Shown: positions 25,221 through 32,846 of the stretch, in pieces
How the letters are laid out: each line of letters starts with the position of its first letter
How positions within the stretch are numbered: position 1 is the first letter of the stretch
Made by a program: the position numbers and the translations under genes
NCBI GenBank assembly: GCA_963728395.1
Contig: CAVSJJ010000007.1
Location: 1 to 64,000, forward strand
Direction: 5' to 3'
Source: CAVSJJ01 sp963728395
Lineage (GTDB): Bacteria; Actinomycetota; Actinomycetes; Actinomycetales; Dermatophilaceae
Length of the DNA stretch: 64,000 nt
Notes under the pieces: generated by a model
What the model was told of the DNA's origin: nothing
The model's database searches: none
The model's input: only the letters and a program-made list of their open reading frames with translations

Positions 25221-25505
25221 TCAGCGGCGGGAACGGGCCAGCGCGGCGCGCAGCCGGGCCTCGTCGATCCGCCAGTAGTCGTGCCGCCGCCCGTCGACGA
25301 GGGTCACCGGGATCTCCTCGGCGTAGCGCTCCGCGAGGTCGGGGTCGTCGAGGATCGACACCTCGGTCCAGCCGACACCGAGGTCGGCCGCCACCCGTTC
25401 GATGACGACCCGAACGTCGTCGCAGAGGTGGCAGCCCGGCTTGCCGACGAGGGTGATCCGCGGCGGAACGGCCGGGAGCGGGGACACGGGGGGGCCGGAC
25501 GGCAT
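25221..25505 (-). CDS. Glutaredoxin-like (DUF836-type) protein
   Basis: 94 residues with a thioredoxin fold: ITLVGKPGCHLCDDVRVVIERVA holds a CxxC (C-H-L-C) redox site near residue 25-28, then VSILDDPDLAERY, cis-Pro region EEIPVTLVDGRRHDYWRID. Such small proteins are common in actinobacteria next to rex or hem genes. RBS AAGGA lies 9 bases before ATG 25505; the start codon itself is inside one copy of the GTATGCCG octamer. Possibly co-transcribed with the acyltransferase gene 15 bases upstream. Physiological partner unknown. Confidence 0.82.
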   Translation of the reverse strand: MPSGPPVSPLPAVPPRITLVGKPGCHLCDDVRVVIERVAADLGVGWTEVSILDDPDLAERYAEEIPVTLVDGRRHDYWRIDEARLRAALARSRR

Positions 25506-25520
25506 ACGGTCGGGTCCTTC

Positions 25521-27038
25521 CTAGAAGAAGACCGAGCGGCGCTGCATGAGCAGCGAGTAGAGCGTCTGCTGGATCGTCTCGCGGACCTGGTCGGTGAGGT
25601 CGAAGACGAGCATCGGGTCCTCGGCGGCCGCCGAGCCGTACTGCGCGGTGGGGATGGGCGCCCCGAACTCGATGATCCACTTGCTCGGCAGCGGCAGCAG
25701 TCCGAGCGGCCCCAGCCACGGGAAGGTCGGCGTCACCGGCACGTACGGCAAGCCGAGCGCTCGGGCCAGGACCTTGATGTTGCCGAGGATCGGGGCGATC
25801 TCCTCGGCCCCGACGACGGAGACGGGGACGATCGGGACGCCGGCCTTGAGCGCCGCCGAGACGAAGCCGCCCCGGCCGAAGCGCTGGAGCTTGTATCGCT
25901 CGGAGAAGGGCTTGCCGACCCCCTTGAACCCCTCGGGGAAGACTCCGACGAGCTGGTCCCTGGCGAAGAGGGCGTCCGCGTCGGCGTTCGTCGCCAGCGT
26001 CGCTCCGCCGCGGCGGGAGATGCCCCCGAGGAAGGGGGTCTGGAAGACGAGATCGGCGCCGAGGGCCCGCATGACCCGGTGCTGGGGGTGCTCGTCGTGG
26101 ATGGCGAGCTGGACCATGAGCGAGTCGATGGCGATCGTCCCGGAGTGGTTCGCGACGACGAGGGCGCCGCCGTGCGCCGGGATGTTCTCCACGCCGCGGG
26201 TCTCGACCCGGAACCAGTGCTGGTAGATCGGGCGCAGCAGGGGGAAGAGGATCGACTCGGCGAAGTCGACGTCGTAGCCGAAGTCGTCGACGACGTAGGT
26301 GCCCTCGATCCGGCGCCGCAGGTAGGCGAGCAGCTCGGCGATCCGGTGCTCGACGTCCTCCGCGGAGATCCCGGTGCCCTGGGCAGCCAGCCGGATCGCC
26401 GCGACGGCCCCGGTGAGCAGCTCCTCGAGCCCGGGTGTCGTGAGCGCGCCCTCGCTCCCGACGACGGTGGGATCCGGCGGCGTGGCGGCACGGGGGGCGT
26501 CGACGGCCGTGGCGATCCGCAGGTGCGGACGGGCCTGCTCGTCGGCCGCGCGCTTCTCCTTGGCGCTCCGGCGCGGACGGAGGGCGGCGGTGGGCCCCAC
26601 CGGCTCGTCGGGACCGCGGGCCGGCGTCGGCGTCGCGCGCTCGCTCCCGGACCGCGAGGCCCGCGAGCGGCTCGAGGAACGGCTGGTCCGCACGGACGCC
26701 CGCTCCCCGGCCTGCTTGGCGGCCTTCTTCTGCACGCCGGAGGTGATGACCGGACGGGGGCGGTGCGCGGCGCGACGACCCGGCTCCCGAGGCGTCGTGG
26801 CCTCACCCTTGGCGGGCGCCGCGCCGTCCCCGCGGGCCGGGTCCCCCGGGGGGGCGTCCTCGGCCGGCGTGATCGGTGGCGCGCCGATGAGCGGCGTGGC
26901 CCGGCGCCGAGCCCGCTCACCCGTGGCCCGCGCCGCGCCGGCGGCGACCGAGCCGCGACCGGCCGCACCGCGAACGCCCGCGCCGGAGCGGCGTGCGGCG
27001 GCGGCGCGAGTGGCCTTCGTCGGGTTCTGGTCGGTCAC
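25521..27038 (-). CDS. Lysophospholipid acyltransferase (PlsC-like) with long disordered N-terminus
   Basis: 505 residues. The first ~200 are Arg/Ala/Pro-rich and look disordered. The acyltransferase domain follows (about 260-480): block I VVANHSGTIAIDSLMV (catalytic His/Asp), LGADLVFQTPFLGGISRRGG, block III VGVFPEGFKGVGKPF, and PIVPVSVVGAEEI. A helical segment before it (VEHRIAELLAYLRRRIEGTY) is typical of this actinobacterial branch. The spacing H-x6-D is longer than the classic H-x4-D. Start GTG 27038 overlaps the upstream SDR gene (GTGA), so the two are translationally coupled. Likely membrane-lipid remodelling; substrate not known. Confidence 0.85.
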   Translation of the reverse strand: MTDQNPTKATRAAAARRSGAGVRGAAGRGSVAAGAARATGERARRRATPLIGAPPITPAEDAPPGDPARGDGAAPAKGEATTPREPGRRAAHRPRPVITSGVQKKAAKQAGERASVRTSRSSSRSRASRSGSERATPTPARGPDEPVGPTAALRPRRSAKEKRAADEQARPHLRIATAVDAPRAATPPDPTVVGSEGALTTPGLEELLTGAVAAIRLAAQGTGISAEDVEHRIAELLAYLRRRIEGTYVVDDFGYDVDFAESILFPLLRPIYQHWFRVETRGVENIPAHGGALVVANHSGTIAIDSLMVQLAIHDEHPQHRVMRALGADLVFQTPFLGGISRRGGATLATNADADALFARDQLVGVFPEGFKGVGKPFSERYKLQRFGRGGFVSAALKAGVPIVPVSVVGAEEIAPILGNIKVLARALGLPYVPVTPTFPWLGPLGLLPLPSKWIIEFGAPIPTAQYGSAAAEDPMLVFDLTDQVRETIQQTLYSLLMQRRSVFF

Positions 27039-28078
27039 GAGGTCCTCCCGGACAGGCTGCGGACGAGTGCACCGGCGCCGCGCGCGGCCGAGCCGGCAAC
27101 GGTGAGCACCCCCTCGGGGCTGGGCAGCATGGGACGCACCGTCCGCGCGAAGTCCTCGAAGGCCTCCACGGTCGTGAAGCGGGGCTCGAAGCCGAGGTCG
27201 CGGCGCATCACGGTGGTATCGAGACCCCGGCCGAAGGCGAGGAACGAGATCTGGTCGGGCGAGAAGTCGGCGAGCCCGAGGCGCTTGGTCACCGCGCCGA
27301 CCGAGCCCGAGGCGCCCAGCGGCACCGGCAGCAACGGCCGGCGCAGCCGGGCGGCGGCCTGGAGGACGGTGATGACGCCGTCGCCGGCGATGTTGACGAC
27401 GCCGGTGTCCCTGCCGGTCGCGGCGAGGAGCATCGCCTCGGTCGCATCCATTTCGTGGACGAACTGCATCCGGGCGTCGAAGCCGAGTGGCACCGGGACG
27501 ACCGGCAGGCTGAAGTAGTCGGTCATCGACGTGCGGATGTGCGGGCCGAGGATGTTGGCGAACCGCAGCATGAGGATGTCGACGTCCGGGCGGCGCCGAG
27601 CGAACCCGCGCACGTAGCCCTCGACTTCGATCGAGTCCTTGCCGAAGCCGGTGCGCGGCATCCGCCGGGCGGTCATCTCCTCGCTGAACATCGCGGGGTC
27701 GCGCGGGCTGGAGCCGTAGACGGCAGCGGTGGACTTGACGACGAGCCGGCGGACGCTGTGCGACTTCTGGCACGCCGCGAGGAGCTGCATCGTGCCGATG
27801 ACGTTGATCTCCTTCTGCGGGGTGCGCCCCCCGACGAAGGTCGGCGTCGCGATGACGTTCATGTGGACGACGGTGTCGACCCCGGCCTGCTCGATGACCC
27901 GGCCGATCATCGGGTTGCGGATGTCCGCCCGGATGAAGTCGGCCCCCCCGACGTCGTGCGAGGGCGGGATGACGTCGACGCCGAGGACCCGATCAATGTC
28001 CGGTCGCGCGGACAGCCGGCGCGCGACGAGGCCGCCGAGGTAGCGGGAGACCCCCGTCACGAGCACGACGCCTGCCAC
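27035..28078 (-). CDS. NAD-dependent epimerase/dehydratase (extended SDR)
   Basis: 347 residues. N-terminal Rossmann motif VVLVTGVSRYLGGLVARRL (G-x3-GxxG-like) with acidic ADIRNPMI, and VKSTAAVYGSS (catalytic Ser/Thr strand). The expected YxxxK is not present: the region reads TGFGKDSIEVEGYV, so either a different residue acts or the protein binds rather than converts its ligand. RBS AAAGGGG lies 5 bases before GTG 28078. Always-paired acyltransferase downstream suggests a shared lipid or envelope role, by context only. Confidence 0.82.
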   Translation of the reverse strand: MAGVVLVTGVSRYLGGLVARRLSARPDIDRVLGVDVIPPSHDVGGADFIRADIRNPMIGRVIEQAGVDTVVHMNVIATPTFVGGRTPQKEINVIGTMQLLAACQKSHSVRRLVVKSTAAVYGSSPRDPAMFSEEMTARRMPRTGFGKDSIEVEGYVRGFARRRPDVDILMLRFANILGPHIRTSMTDYFSLPVVPVPLGFDARMQFVHEMDATEAMLLAATGRDTGVVNIAGDGVITVLQAAARLRRPLLPVPLGASGSVGAVTKRLGLADFSPDQISFLAFGRGLDTTVMRRDLGFEPRFTTVEAFEDFARTVRPMLPSPEGVLTVAGSAARGAGALVRSLSGRTS

Positions 28079-28282
28079 GTCAGCCCCTTTCCCTCGACCC
28101 TGTCAGACCCTACCGAGACATGCCACCGGTCGCTGACCGTTGTTACTCATCAGTCTCTCCCCTCGGCGGCCGCGCCGCGACTCCACGTCCGCGCCCGGCC
28201 GGCGGCTGGCCCCGGGGCACCCGGCGCCCGGCATCCGGTGCCGGGACGGGATGAGTGTGCCGCCCGGTCCGGGCACGACGAA

Positions 28283-28307
28283 GGCCCCCTCCGCGGTGGT
28301 GGGGGCC
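28283..28307. terminator. Hairpin, GC-rich stem
   Basis: GGCCCCC and GGGGGCC arms around 11 bases, in the gap between the bS22 and SDR genes. No T-tract. Confidence 0.5.
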
Positions 28308-28326
28308 CGACGTCCGCAACCGGGCG

Positions 28327-28353
28327 TCGTCGTCGGCGTCACACCGACGACGA
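28327..28353 (-). terminator. Hairpin just downstream of the bS22 gene
   Basis: Ten-base arms TCGTCGTCGG and CCGACGACGA around 7 bases, 5 bases after the bS22 stop. Likely terminator of the small ribosomal protein transcript. Confidence 0.6.
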
Positions 28354-28358
28354 GCGGG

Positions 28359-28457
28359 TCACTTCTTGTTGCGACGCTGGTGACGCGTCTTGCGCAGCAG
28401 CTTGCGGTGCTTCTTCTTCGCCATCCGCTTGCGCCGCTTCTTGATCACAGAGCCCAT
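28359..28457 (-). CDS. Small ribosomal subunit protein bS22 (AURKAIP1/COX24-domain protein)
   Basis: 32 residues, MGSVIKKRRKRMAKKKHRKL onward, ending RRNKK. This nearly invariant, extremely basic peptide is the actinobacterial bS22 seen bound to the small ribosomal subunit in mycobacteria. RBS AAGGA lies 6 bases before ATG 28457. Upstream on the same strand TTGGGA (28514-28519) and TAAGGT (28490-28495), 18 bases apart, form a plausible promoter with a short leader. It follows the BldC-like gene, with a hairpin between them. Confidence 0.93.
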   Translation of the reverse strand: MGSVIKKRRKRMAKKKHRKLLRKTRHQRRNKK

Positions 28458-28537
28458 GTGGTGTCCTTCTCCGTCGGTGCCGACTGCCCACCTTACCGGT
28501 CGGTCAGCGGGCCTCCCAAACCCGGCCACGAACGCCG

Positions 28538-28568
28538 CGAGGGGCCGCCCCATCGGGGCCGCCCCTCG
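28538..28568 (-). terminator. Hairpin downstream of the BldC-like gene
   Basis: A 14-bp stem with one mismatch and a 3-nt ATC loop (arms begin CGAGGGGC and end GCCCCTCG), 21 bases after the HTH gene stop. Confidence 0.65.
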
Positions 28569-28589
28569 AGACGTTGCGCTTGCGAACGA

Positions 28590-28790
28590 TCATGCCGTGT
28601 CGACGAACGAGGTGCGCAGGTACTTGTGCACCTCGTCCTCCGGGACCCGGAAAGACCGGCCGACCCGGATGGCGGGCAGCTCACCGGCGTGCACCATGCG
28701 GTACACGGTCATCTTGGACACGCGCATGATCGAGGCGACCTCGGCGACGGTGAGGAACCGCACCTCGGCGAGCTGGCGCTCCTGGGACAT
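28590..28790 (-). CDS. BldC-like/excisionase-type helix-turn-helix protein
   Basis: 66 residues: RFLTVAEVASIMRVSKMTVY is a MerR-like HTH, followed by RMVHAGELPAIRVGRSFRVP, the wing of BldC/excisionase-fold proteins, and a short acidic tail. BldC-type proteins bind direct repeats head-to-tail and repress or activate developmental genes in Streptomyces. RBS GAGG lies 5 bases before ATG 28790. The pairing with bS22 is very common in actinobacteria. It is not likely an integrase excisionase here, as no integrase is adjacent. Confidence 0.88.
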   Translation of the reverse strand: MSQERQLAEVRFLTVAEVASIMRVSKMTVYRMVHAGELPAIRVGRSFRVPEDEVHKYLRTSFVDTA

Positions 28791-28992
28791 CGTGACCTCG
28801 ATCTTCTGCCGGTCCGCATCGCCGGCTTCCCCTCCGGCGGTCTACTACGGACGTGCAAGCGCAACCATAGGGGCAGATGTGACGGCTGGGGAAGGCTATG
28901 GAGAAAACTCATCCGAATTGTCCAGTCGACACGCAGAGATTCGCCGGAATCGATGGTGCACAGCGCGATCCGGGCGCCGTGGCCGACCCGGC
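28791..28992. other. Intergenic region upstream of the BldC-like gene
   Basis: 202 bases between the BldC-like start and the acuC stop. The part 28850-28970 is clearly lower in GC than its surroundings and presumably holds the BldC-like promoter. I see no small gene or strong hairpin. Confidence 0.4.
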
Positions 28993-30183
28993 TCAGTCGA
29001 ACCAGGGGTCGAGGCCATGGTGGAGGAACGTCGCCTCCCGGGTTGCCATGATCGCCCGGTCGACCGGGTTGTCCGGGTTGTAGCCCATGCTCCACGGCTG
29101 GACCCAGATCGGCAGTTGGCTCGGGTCGAGCTCACCCATCCGGGCCGGGCCGGGCCGGCCGAAGTTCGCCTCGACGTGATCGCGCCACCGCTGCGGGATC
29201 GGGGTCGCCGGGTCGATCGGCTCGTGTGCGGCGATGCCGACGAGGTGGGCCCACGAGCGCGGGACGACGTCGATGATCTCGTAGCCGCCGCCACCGAGGG
29301 CGACCCACTTGCCGCCGGCGACCTCGTGCGCGAGCGAGTGGAGGGTCTCGTGGGCGCGCCGCTGCGCGTCGACCGAGATGGCGAGGTGGGCGAGCGGGTC
29401 GGAGTAGTGGCTGTCCGCGCCGTGCTGGCTGATGAGGATCTGCGGCCTGAAGGCGTGCAGCAGCGGTGGGACGACCGACTCGATGGCTCGCAGCCATGCC
29501 GCGTCGCTCGTGCCCGGTGGCAGGGCGACGTTCGCGACGCTGCCCTCGGCGTCGGGGCCGCCGATGTCGTGCGGCCACCCCGTCCCGGGGAAGAGCGCCC
29601 GGCCCGTCTCGTGGACCGAGATCGTCATGACCCGCGGGTCGTCCCAGAACATCTCCTCGACGCCGTCACCGTGGTGGACGTCGACGTCGACGTAGGCGAC
29701 CCGCTCGGCGCCGTTGTCGAGGAGCCACCGGATGCCGACGGCGATGTCGTTGTAGATGCAGAAGCCGGCCGCATGGCCGCGGGCCGCGTGGTGCAGCCCC
29801 CCGCAGTAGTTCACCCCGTGCTCGATCTCGCCGGACCACACCTCGCGGCACATCGCGACGGTGCCCGCGACGACCCGGGCGCTCGCCTCGTGCATCCCGG
29901 CGAAGGCCGGGTCGTCCTCGGTCCCCAGTCCGTGCCCGATGTCGGCGACCGACGGGTCGAGGGAGGCGGCCCGGACGGCGGCGACGTAGTCCGGGTCGTG
30001 CACGGTCGTCAGCATCTCCTCGGGGCACACCCGCGGGCTGACGATCTCGAGTCGGTCGTACAGGCCGAGGTCGCGCAGCAGCCGGGTCGTCAGCTCGAGG
30101 CGGGCCGGCGACATCGGGTGCTGCGGACCGAAGTTGTACGCCGTGAACGCATCGTCCCAGACCACGCGCGCCAGGGGAGCCAT
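28993..30183 (-). CDS. acuC: AcuC-like histone-deacetylase-family protein
   Basis: 396 residues of the arginase/deacetylase fold. Visible: NFGPQHPMSPARLELT at the start, CGGLHHAARGHAAGFCIYND, the Zn/active-site segment YVDVDVHHGDGVEEMFWDD, SVHETGRALFPGTGWP, SQHGADSHYSDPLAHLAI and the Gly-rich VALGGGGYE. AcuC proteins deacetylate acetyl-CoA synthetase or other proteins. TAGCGT lies 6 bases before ATG 30183, so the transcript is probably leaderless. The encoded neighbours do not include acsA or a Pat acetyltransferase, though a GNAT gene lies 1 kb away. Confidence 0.92.
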   Translation of the reverse strand: MAPLARVVWDDAFTAYNFGPQHPMSPARLELTTRLLRDLGLYDRLEIVSPRVCPEEMLTTVHDPDYVAAVRAASLDPSVADIGHGLGTEDDPAFAGMHEASARVVAGTVAMCREVWSGEIEHGVNYCGGLHHAARGHAAGFCIYNDIAVGIRWLLDNGAERVAYVDVDVHHGDGVEEMFWDDPRVMTISVHETGRALFPGTGWPHDIGGPDAEGSVANVALPPGTSDAAWLRAIESVVPPLLHAFRPQILISQHGADSHYSDPLAHLAISVDAQRRAHETLHSLAHEVAGGKWVALGGGGYEIIDVVPRSWAHLVGIAAHEPIDPATPIPQRWRDHVEANFGRPGPARMGELDPSQLPIWVQPWSMGYNPDNPVDRAIMATREATFLHHGLDPWFD

Positions 30184-30189
30184 GCCAGA

Positions 30190-30195
30190 ACGCTA
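30190..30195 (-). promoter_or_regulatory. -10 box of acuC (leaderless type)
   Basis: TAGCGT on the minus strand, 6 bases before ATG 30183. Confidence 0.6.
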
Positions 30196-30267
30196 CCCCC
30201 GGGCGCTAGCCTGACAACCCGGGGGCGTGCCCACCGCCCCTCCGCACCCTCGAGGAGCACTGCGCTG

Positions 30268-30936
30268 ATGGCCAAGAACGACGCACGCCTGCGGGACGTT
30301 CTCGTCGTCGGGCTCGGCCGCTTCGGCGCCGCCGCGACGCTCGAGCTGAAGCAGCTCGGCCACCGGGTCGTCGCGGTCGAGCGGGACCCCGTCCTGGCCG
30401 AGCGCTGGTCGGGCAGGGTCGCCCAGATCATCCAGGGCGACGCCGCGGACCCGGAGGTCGTGCGGGCCGCGAAGCCGGAGCGCTTCTCCGTCGCCGTCGT
30501 CTCGATCGGCAGCTCCGTCGAGTCCTCGGTCCTTGCCTGCGCCAACCTCGTCGACGCCGGCGTCGGCGCGATCTGGGCCAAGGCCCTGACGACCGAGCAC
30601 CAGCGGATCCTCGAACGGATCGGCGTGCACCACGTCGTGCGCCCCGAGGCCGACACCGGCCGCCGGGTCGCCCACCTCGTCGGCGGCCGGATGCAGGACT
30701 ACATCGAGTTCGACGACGGATTCGCCATCGTCAAGATGCGCCCGCCGGCGGAGATGATCGGCTTCACCCTCGAGCAGAGCCAGATCCGCAGCCGCTACGG
30801 CGTGACCGTCGTCGGCGTCAAGGCGCCCGGGCACGACTTCACCTATGCCGTGCCCTCGACGAAGGTGACCGCGCACGACGTCCTCATCGTCAGCGGACCG
30901 AGCGACCTCATCGAGCGGCTCGCCGGCCGCCCCTGA
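30268..30936 (+). CDS. TrkA/KtrA-type potassium uptake regulator (RCK protein)
   Basis: Cytoplasmic gating subunit for a K+ transporter. 222 residues: RCK_N Rossmann domain DVLVVGLGRFGAAATLELKQLG (GxGxxG) with acidic AVERDP binding nucleotide ribose, VSIGSSVESSVLACANLVD, then the C-terminal RCK_C domain with FDDGFAIVKMRPPAEMIG and VPSTKVTAHDVLIVSGP. RBS GAGGAG lies 10 bases before ATG 30268. The membrane subunit (KtrB/TrkH) is not adjacent, which occurs in many actinobacteria. Confidence 0.88.
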   Translation: MAKNDARLRDVLVVGLGRFGAAATLELKQLGHRVVAVERDPVLAERWSGRVAQIIQGDAADPEVVRAAKPERFSVAVVSIGSSVESSVLACANLVDAGVGAIWAKALTTEHQRILERIGVHHVVRPEADTGRRVAHLVGGRMQDYIEFDDGFAIVKMRPPAEMIGFTLEQSQIRSRYGVTVVGVKAPGHDFTYAVPSTKVTAHDVLIVSGPSDLIERLAGRP

Positions 30937-31000
30937 GCCCCGCCCCGACCGGCGCCCGGAACTGTTGAGCCGGGTGGGCCCGCATATCCGGGTGGGACGC

Positions 31001-31528
31001 TCAGATCAATGGCATCGCGCCGCGGTCACCGGCGAGCGGCAAGGTCATCGCGACCTCCTCCTCGCCGTCCTCCTCGCTGACGACGCGCATCGCCCGGCGC
31101 AGCCCGGTCGGGCGGAAGCCGAAGCCGCTCGCGAACGCGACCGCGCGGCCGTTGTCGCTGCCGACCCAGTACATCAGCTGGGAGTTGCCCCGCTCGCGAG
31201 CCACCTTGGCGCCGGCCGTGACGAGGGCCGTGGCGACCCCGCTGCCGCGGGCCTCCGGCCGGACCCACAGCCCGAACAGCTCGGCCTTGTCCTCGCTGCC
31301 GTCGCTCGCCTGGCCGACGCTGGCCACCCCGATCGGGTCGCCGTCGCGCTCGGCGAGGAGCCGCTGGGAGCGCCGCATCCGGTCCCGCCAACGATCCTCG
31401 GCGTAGTCGCTCTCCTCCGCGTAGGAGGCGACGAACGCGTCGGGAGAGTCCTGCAGCGCGGTCAGCCGCACCGACTTGTACTCCTCCCAGTCGCTCTCCT
31501 CGAGCTCCCGCACGGTGATGTCAGTCAT
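31001..31528 (-). CDS. GNAT-family N-acetyltransferase
   Basis: 175 residues. Acetyl-CoA loop LWVRPEARGSGVATALVTAGAK (motif A, R-x-x-G-x-G/A) near residues 88-110, then YWVGSDNGRAVAFASGFGFRP (motif B). Substrate unknown. ATG 31528 is preceded at 6 bases by CAGAGT, a weaker form of the leaderless -10 pattern seen nearby. No operon partner. Confidence 0.88.
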   Translation of the reverse strand: MTDITVRELEESDWEEYKSVRLTALQDSPDAFVASYAEESDYAEDRWRDRMRRSQRLLAERDGDPIGVASVGQASDGSEDKAELFGLWVRPEARGSGVATALVTAGAKVARERGNSQLMYWVGSDNGRAVAFASGFGFRPTGLRRAMRVVSEEDGEEEVAMTLPLAGDRGAMPLI

Positions 31529-31622
31529 GGGATTACTCTGTCATGCCCGGCGACCGGGACCGCATTCGCTGGGGCGTGTGAGGCCGCGCCGGGCACCCGG
31601 CAGCCGGCGCCCGGCGGTCGGC

Positions 31623-32423
31623 TCAGCCTCCCGAGAGCTCGCGGGAGCGGATGGCCGCGGCCTCCATCGCGCTGACGAACGCCGCCCGGACCTTGTGGTC
31701 GTCGAGCTCGCGCAGCGCGGCCGCGGTCGTCCCGCCCGGCGAGGTGACCTGCTCGCGCAGGACGGTCGGGTGCTGGCCGGTCTCGCGGATCATCGTCGCG
31801 GCGCCGTAGAGGGTCTGGACGACGAGCTCGGTCGCCATGGTGCGCGGCATACCGAGGACGACGCCCGCCTCGATCATCGCCTCGACGACGTAGAAGATGT
31901 AGGCCGGACCCGAGCCGGAGATGGCGGTGACCGCGTCCTGGAGGTTCTCGGGCACCTCGATGACCTTGCCGGTGGCCGCCAGGAGCGCCGCAGCCTCGGC
32001 GAGGTGGCCCTCGTCGCAGTGCTTCCCGCCGCTGACCGCGGCCATCCCCTGGTCGACGAGCGCCGGCGTGTTGGGCATGACCCGCACGACGGAGCTGCCG
32101 GCCGGAAGGCGCGACTCGATGAACTCCGTCGTGATGCCGGCGGCCAGGCTGACGACGAGGTTGCCGGGGGCGACGTGCTCGCCGATCTCGTCGAGCAGAC
32201 CGCCCATGTCCTGCGGCTTGACGACGAGGACGAGGGTGTCCGCGGCCCGGGCGGCCTCGAGGTTGCTCAGCGCGCGGACGGCGTACTTCGCCTCGAGCTC
32301 GGCCACCCGCTCGGAGCGTCGCTCGGTGATGACGAGCTCGCTGGTCGGCCGGCCGGCTCGCAGCAGGCCCGAGAGGAGGGTCTCGCCCATGACGCCGGCA
32401 CCGAAGATCGCAACCGTTCCCAT
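31623..32423 (-). CDS. proC: Pyrroline-5-carboxylate reductase
   Basis: Last step of proline synthesis. 266 residues: VAIFGAGVMGETLLSGLLRAG (NADPH-binding GxGxxG), VKPQDMGGLLDEIG, VVSLAAGITTEFIE, VRVMPNTPALVDQG and the C-terminal signature SGSGPAYIFYVVEAMIEAGV plus VTSPGGTTAAALREL. The gene for proline breakdown (proline dehydrogenase) lies about 1 kb away on the same strand, past a two-gene regulator module. Confidence 0.95.
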   Translation of the reverse strand: MGTVAIFGAGVMGETLLSGLLRAGRPTSELVITERRSERVAELEAKYAVRALSNLEAARAADTLVLVVKPQDMGGLLDEIGEHVAPGNLVVSLAAGITTEFIESRLPAGSSVVRVMPNTPALVDQGMAAVSGGKHCDEGHLAEAAALLAATGKVIEVPENLQDAVTAISGSGPAYIFYVVEAMIEAGVVLGMPRTMATELVVQTLYGAATMIRETGQHPTVLREQVTSPGGTTAAALRELDDHKVRAAFVSAMEAAAIRSRELSGG

Positions 32424-32489
32424 GGTCGGTCAGTATGCCGCGCCAGCCCGGCGGCGCTCCCCCGGTCTCGCGCGGCGCGACGACCTGGT

Positions 32490-32532
32490 TCGAGGTATTC
32501 GGGTGCGCCTGCCGGGTCTCGGAATACCTCGA
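32490..32532. repeat. 43-nt palindromic element, intergenic copy
   Basis: Ends TCGAGGTATTC (32490-32500) and GAATACCTCGA (32522-32532) are perfect inverted repeats. One side continues with GG, the other is preceded by GGGTCTCG; the 11 middle bases differ from the copies in tilS. Length and ends are identical to the tilS copies. Confidence 0.9.
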
Positions 32533-32560
32533 CCCGGAGCGGCGGTCGAGGCAATGTCGA

Positions 32561-32589
32561 CTATCCTTGACATAGAATGTCAAGGATAG
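32561..32589. promoter_or_regulatory. 29-bp perfect operator palindrome of the XRE/membrane-protein module
   Basis: CTATCCTTGACAT-AGA-ATGTCAAGGATAG: 13-bp perfect arms around 3 bases. It contains TTGACA (32567-32572), a -35-like hexamer, and ends 14 bases before the XRE start, so bound regulator would block transcription. Confidence 0.8.
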
Positions 32590-32603
32590 TTAACATCGCG
32601 GAC

Positions 32604-32846
32604 ATGCCGACCGACCGCGAGGACAACGCCGTGCGCGCCGCCCGGCGCGCCCGCCGGATGACCCAGGCCGAGCTCGCCGCGGCCACCGGGGTGAGCCGAC
32701 AGACCGTCATCTCGGTCGAGGGCGGCGACTACGCCCCGTCGGTCTACCTCGCCATCCGGATCGCGGCGGCCCTCGACGCCACCGTCGACGACCTCTTCTT
32801 CGTCACCACCGAGGCCCCCGTCTCTGCGAACAAGGAGCCGTCATGA
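32604..32846 (+). CDS. XRE-family transcriptional regulator
   Basis: 80 residues. One Cro/CI-type HTH: RRMTQAELAAATGVSRQTVI (helices 2-3) followed by SVEGGDYAPSVYLAIRIAAAL and the DDLFF ending of this short regulator class. ATG 32604 is preferred because an in-frame ATG at 32577 lies inside the operator palindrome. It overlaps the next gene by ATGA. It probably represses its own promoter through the palindrome at 32561-32589. A related regulator lies at 44573 with a similar arrangement. Confidence 0.88.
   Translation: MPTDREDNAVRAARRARRMTQAELAAATGVSRQTVISVEGGDYAPSVYLAIRIAAALDATVDDLFFVTTEAPVSANKEPS

Noticed and set aside
28103..28342. A 79-codon minus-strand frame after the SDR start region
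   Set aside because: No recognisable motif or RBS; the interval is filled by two hairpins that fit terminators better.
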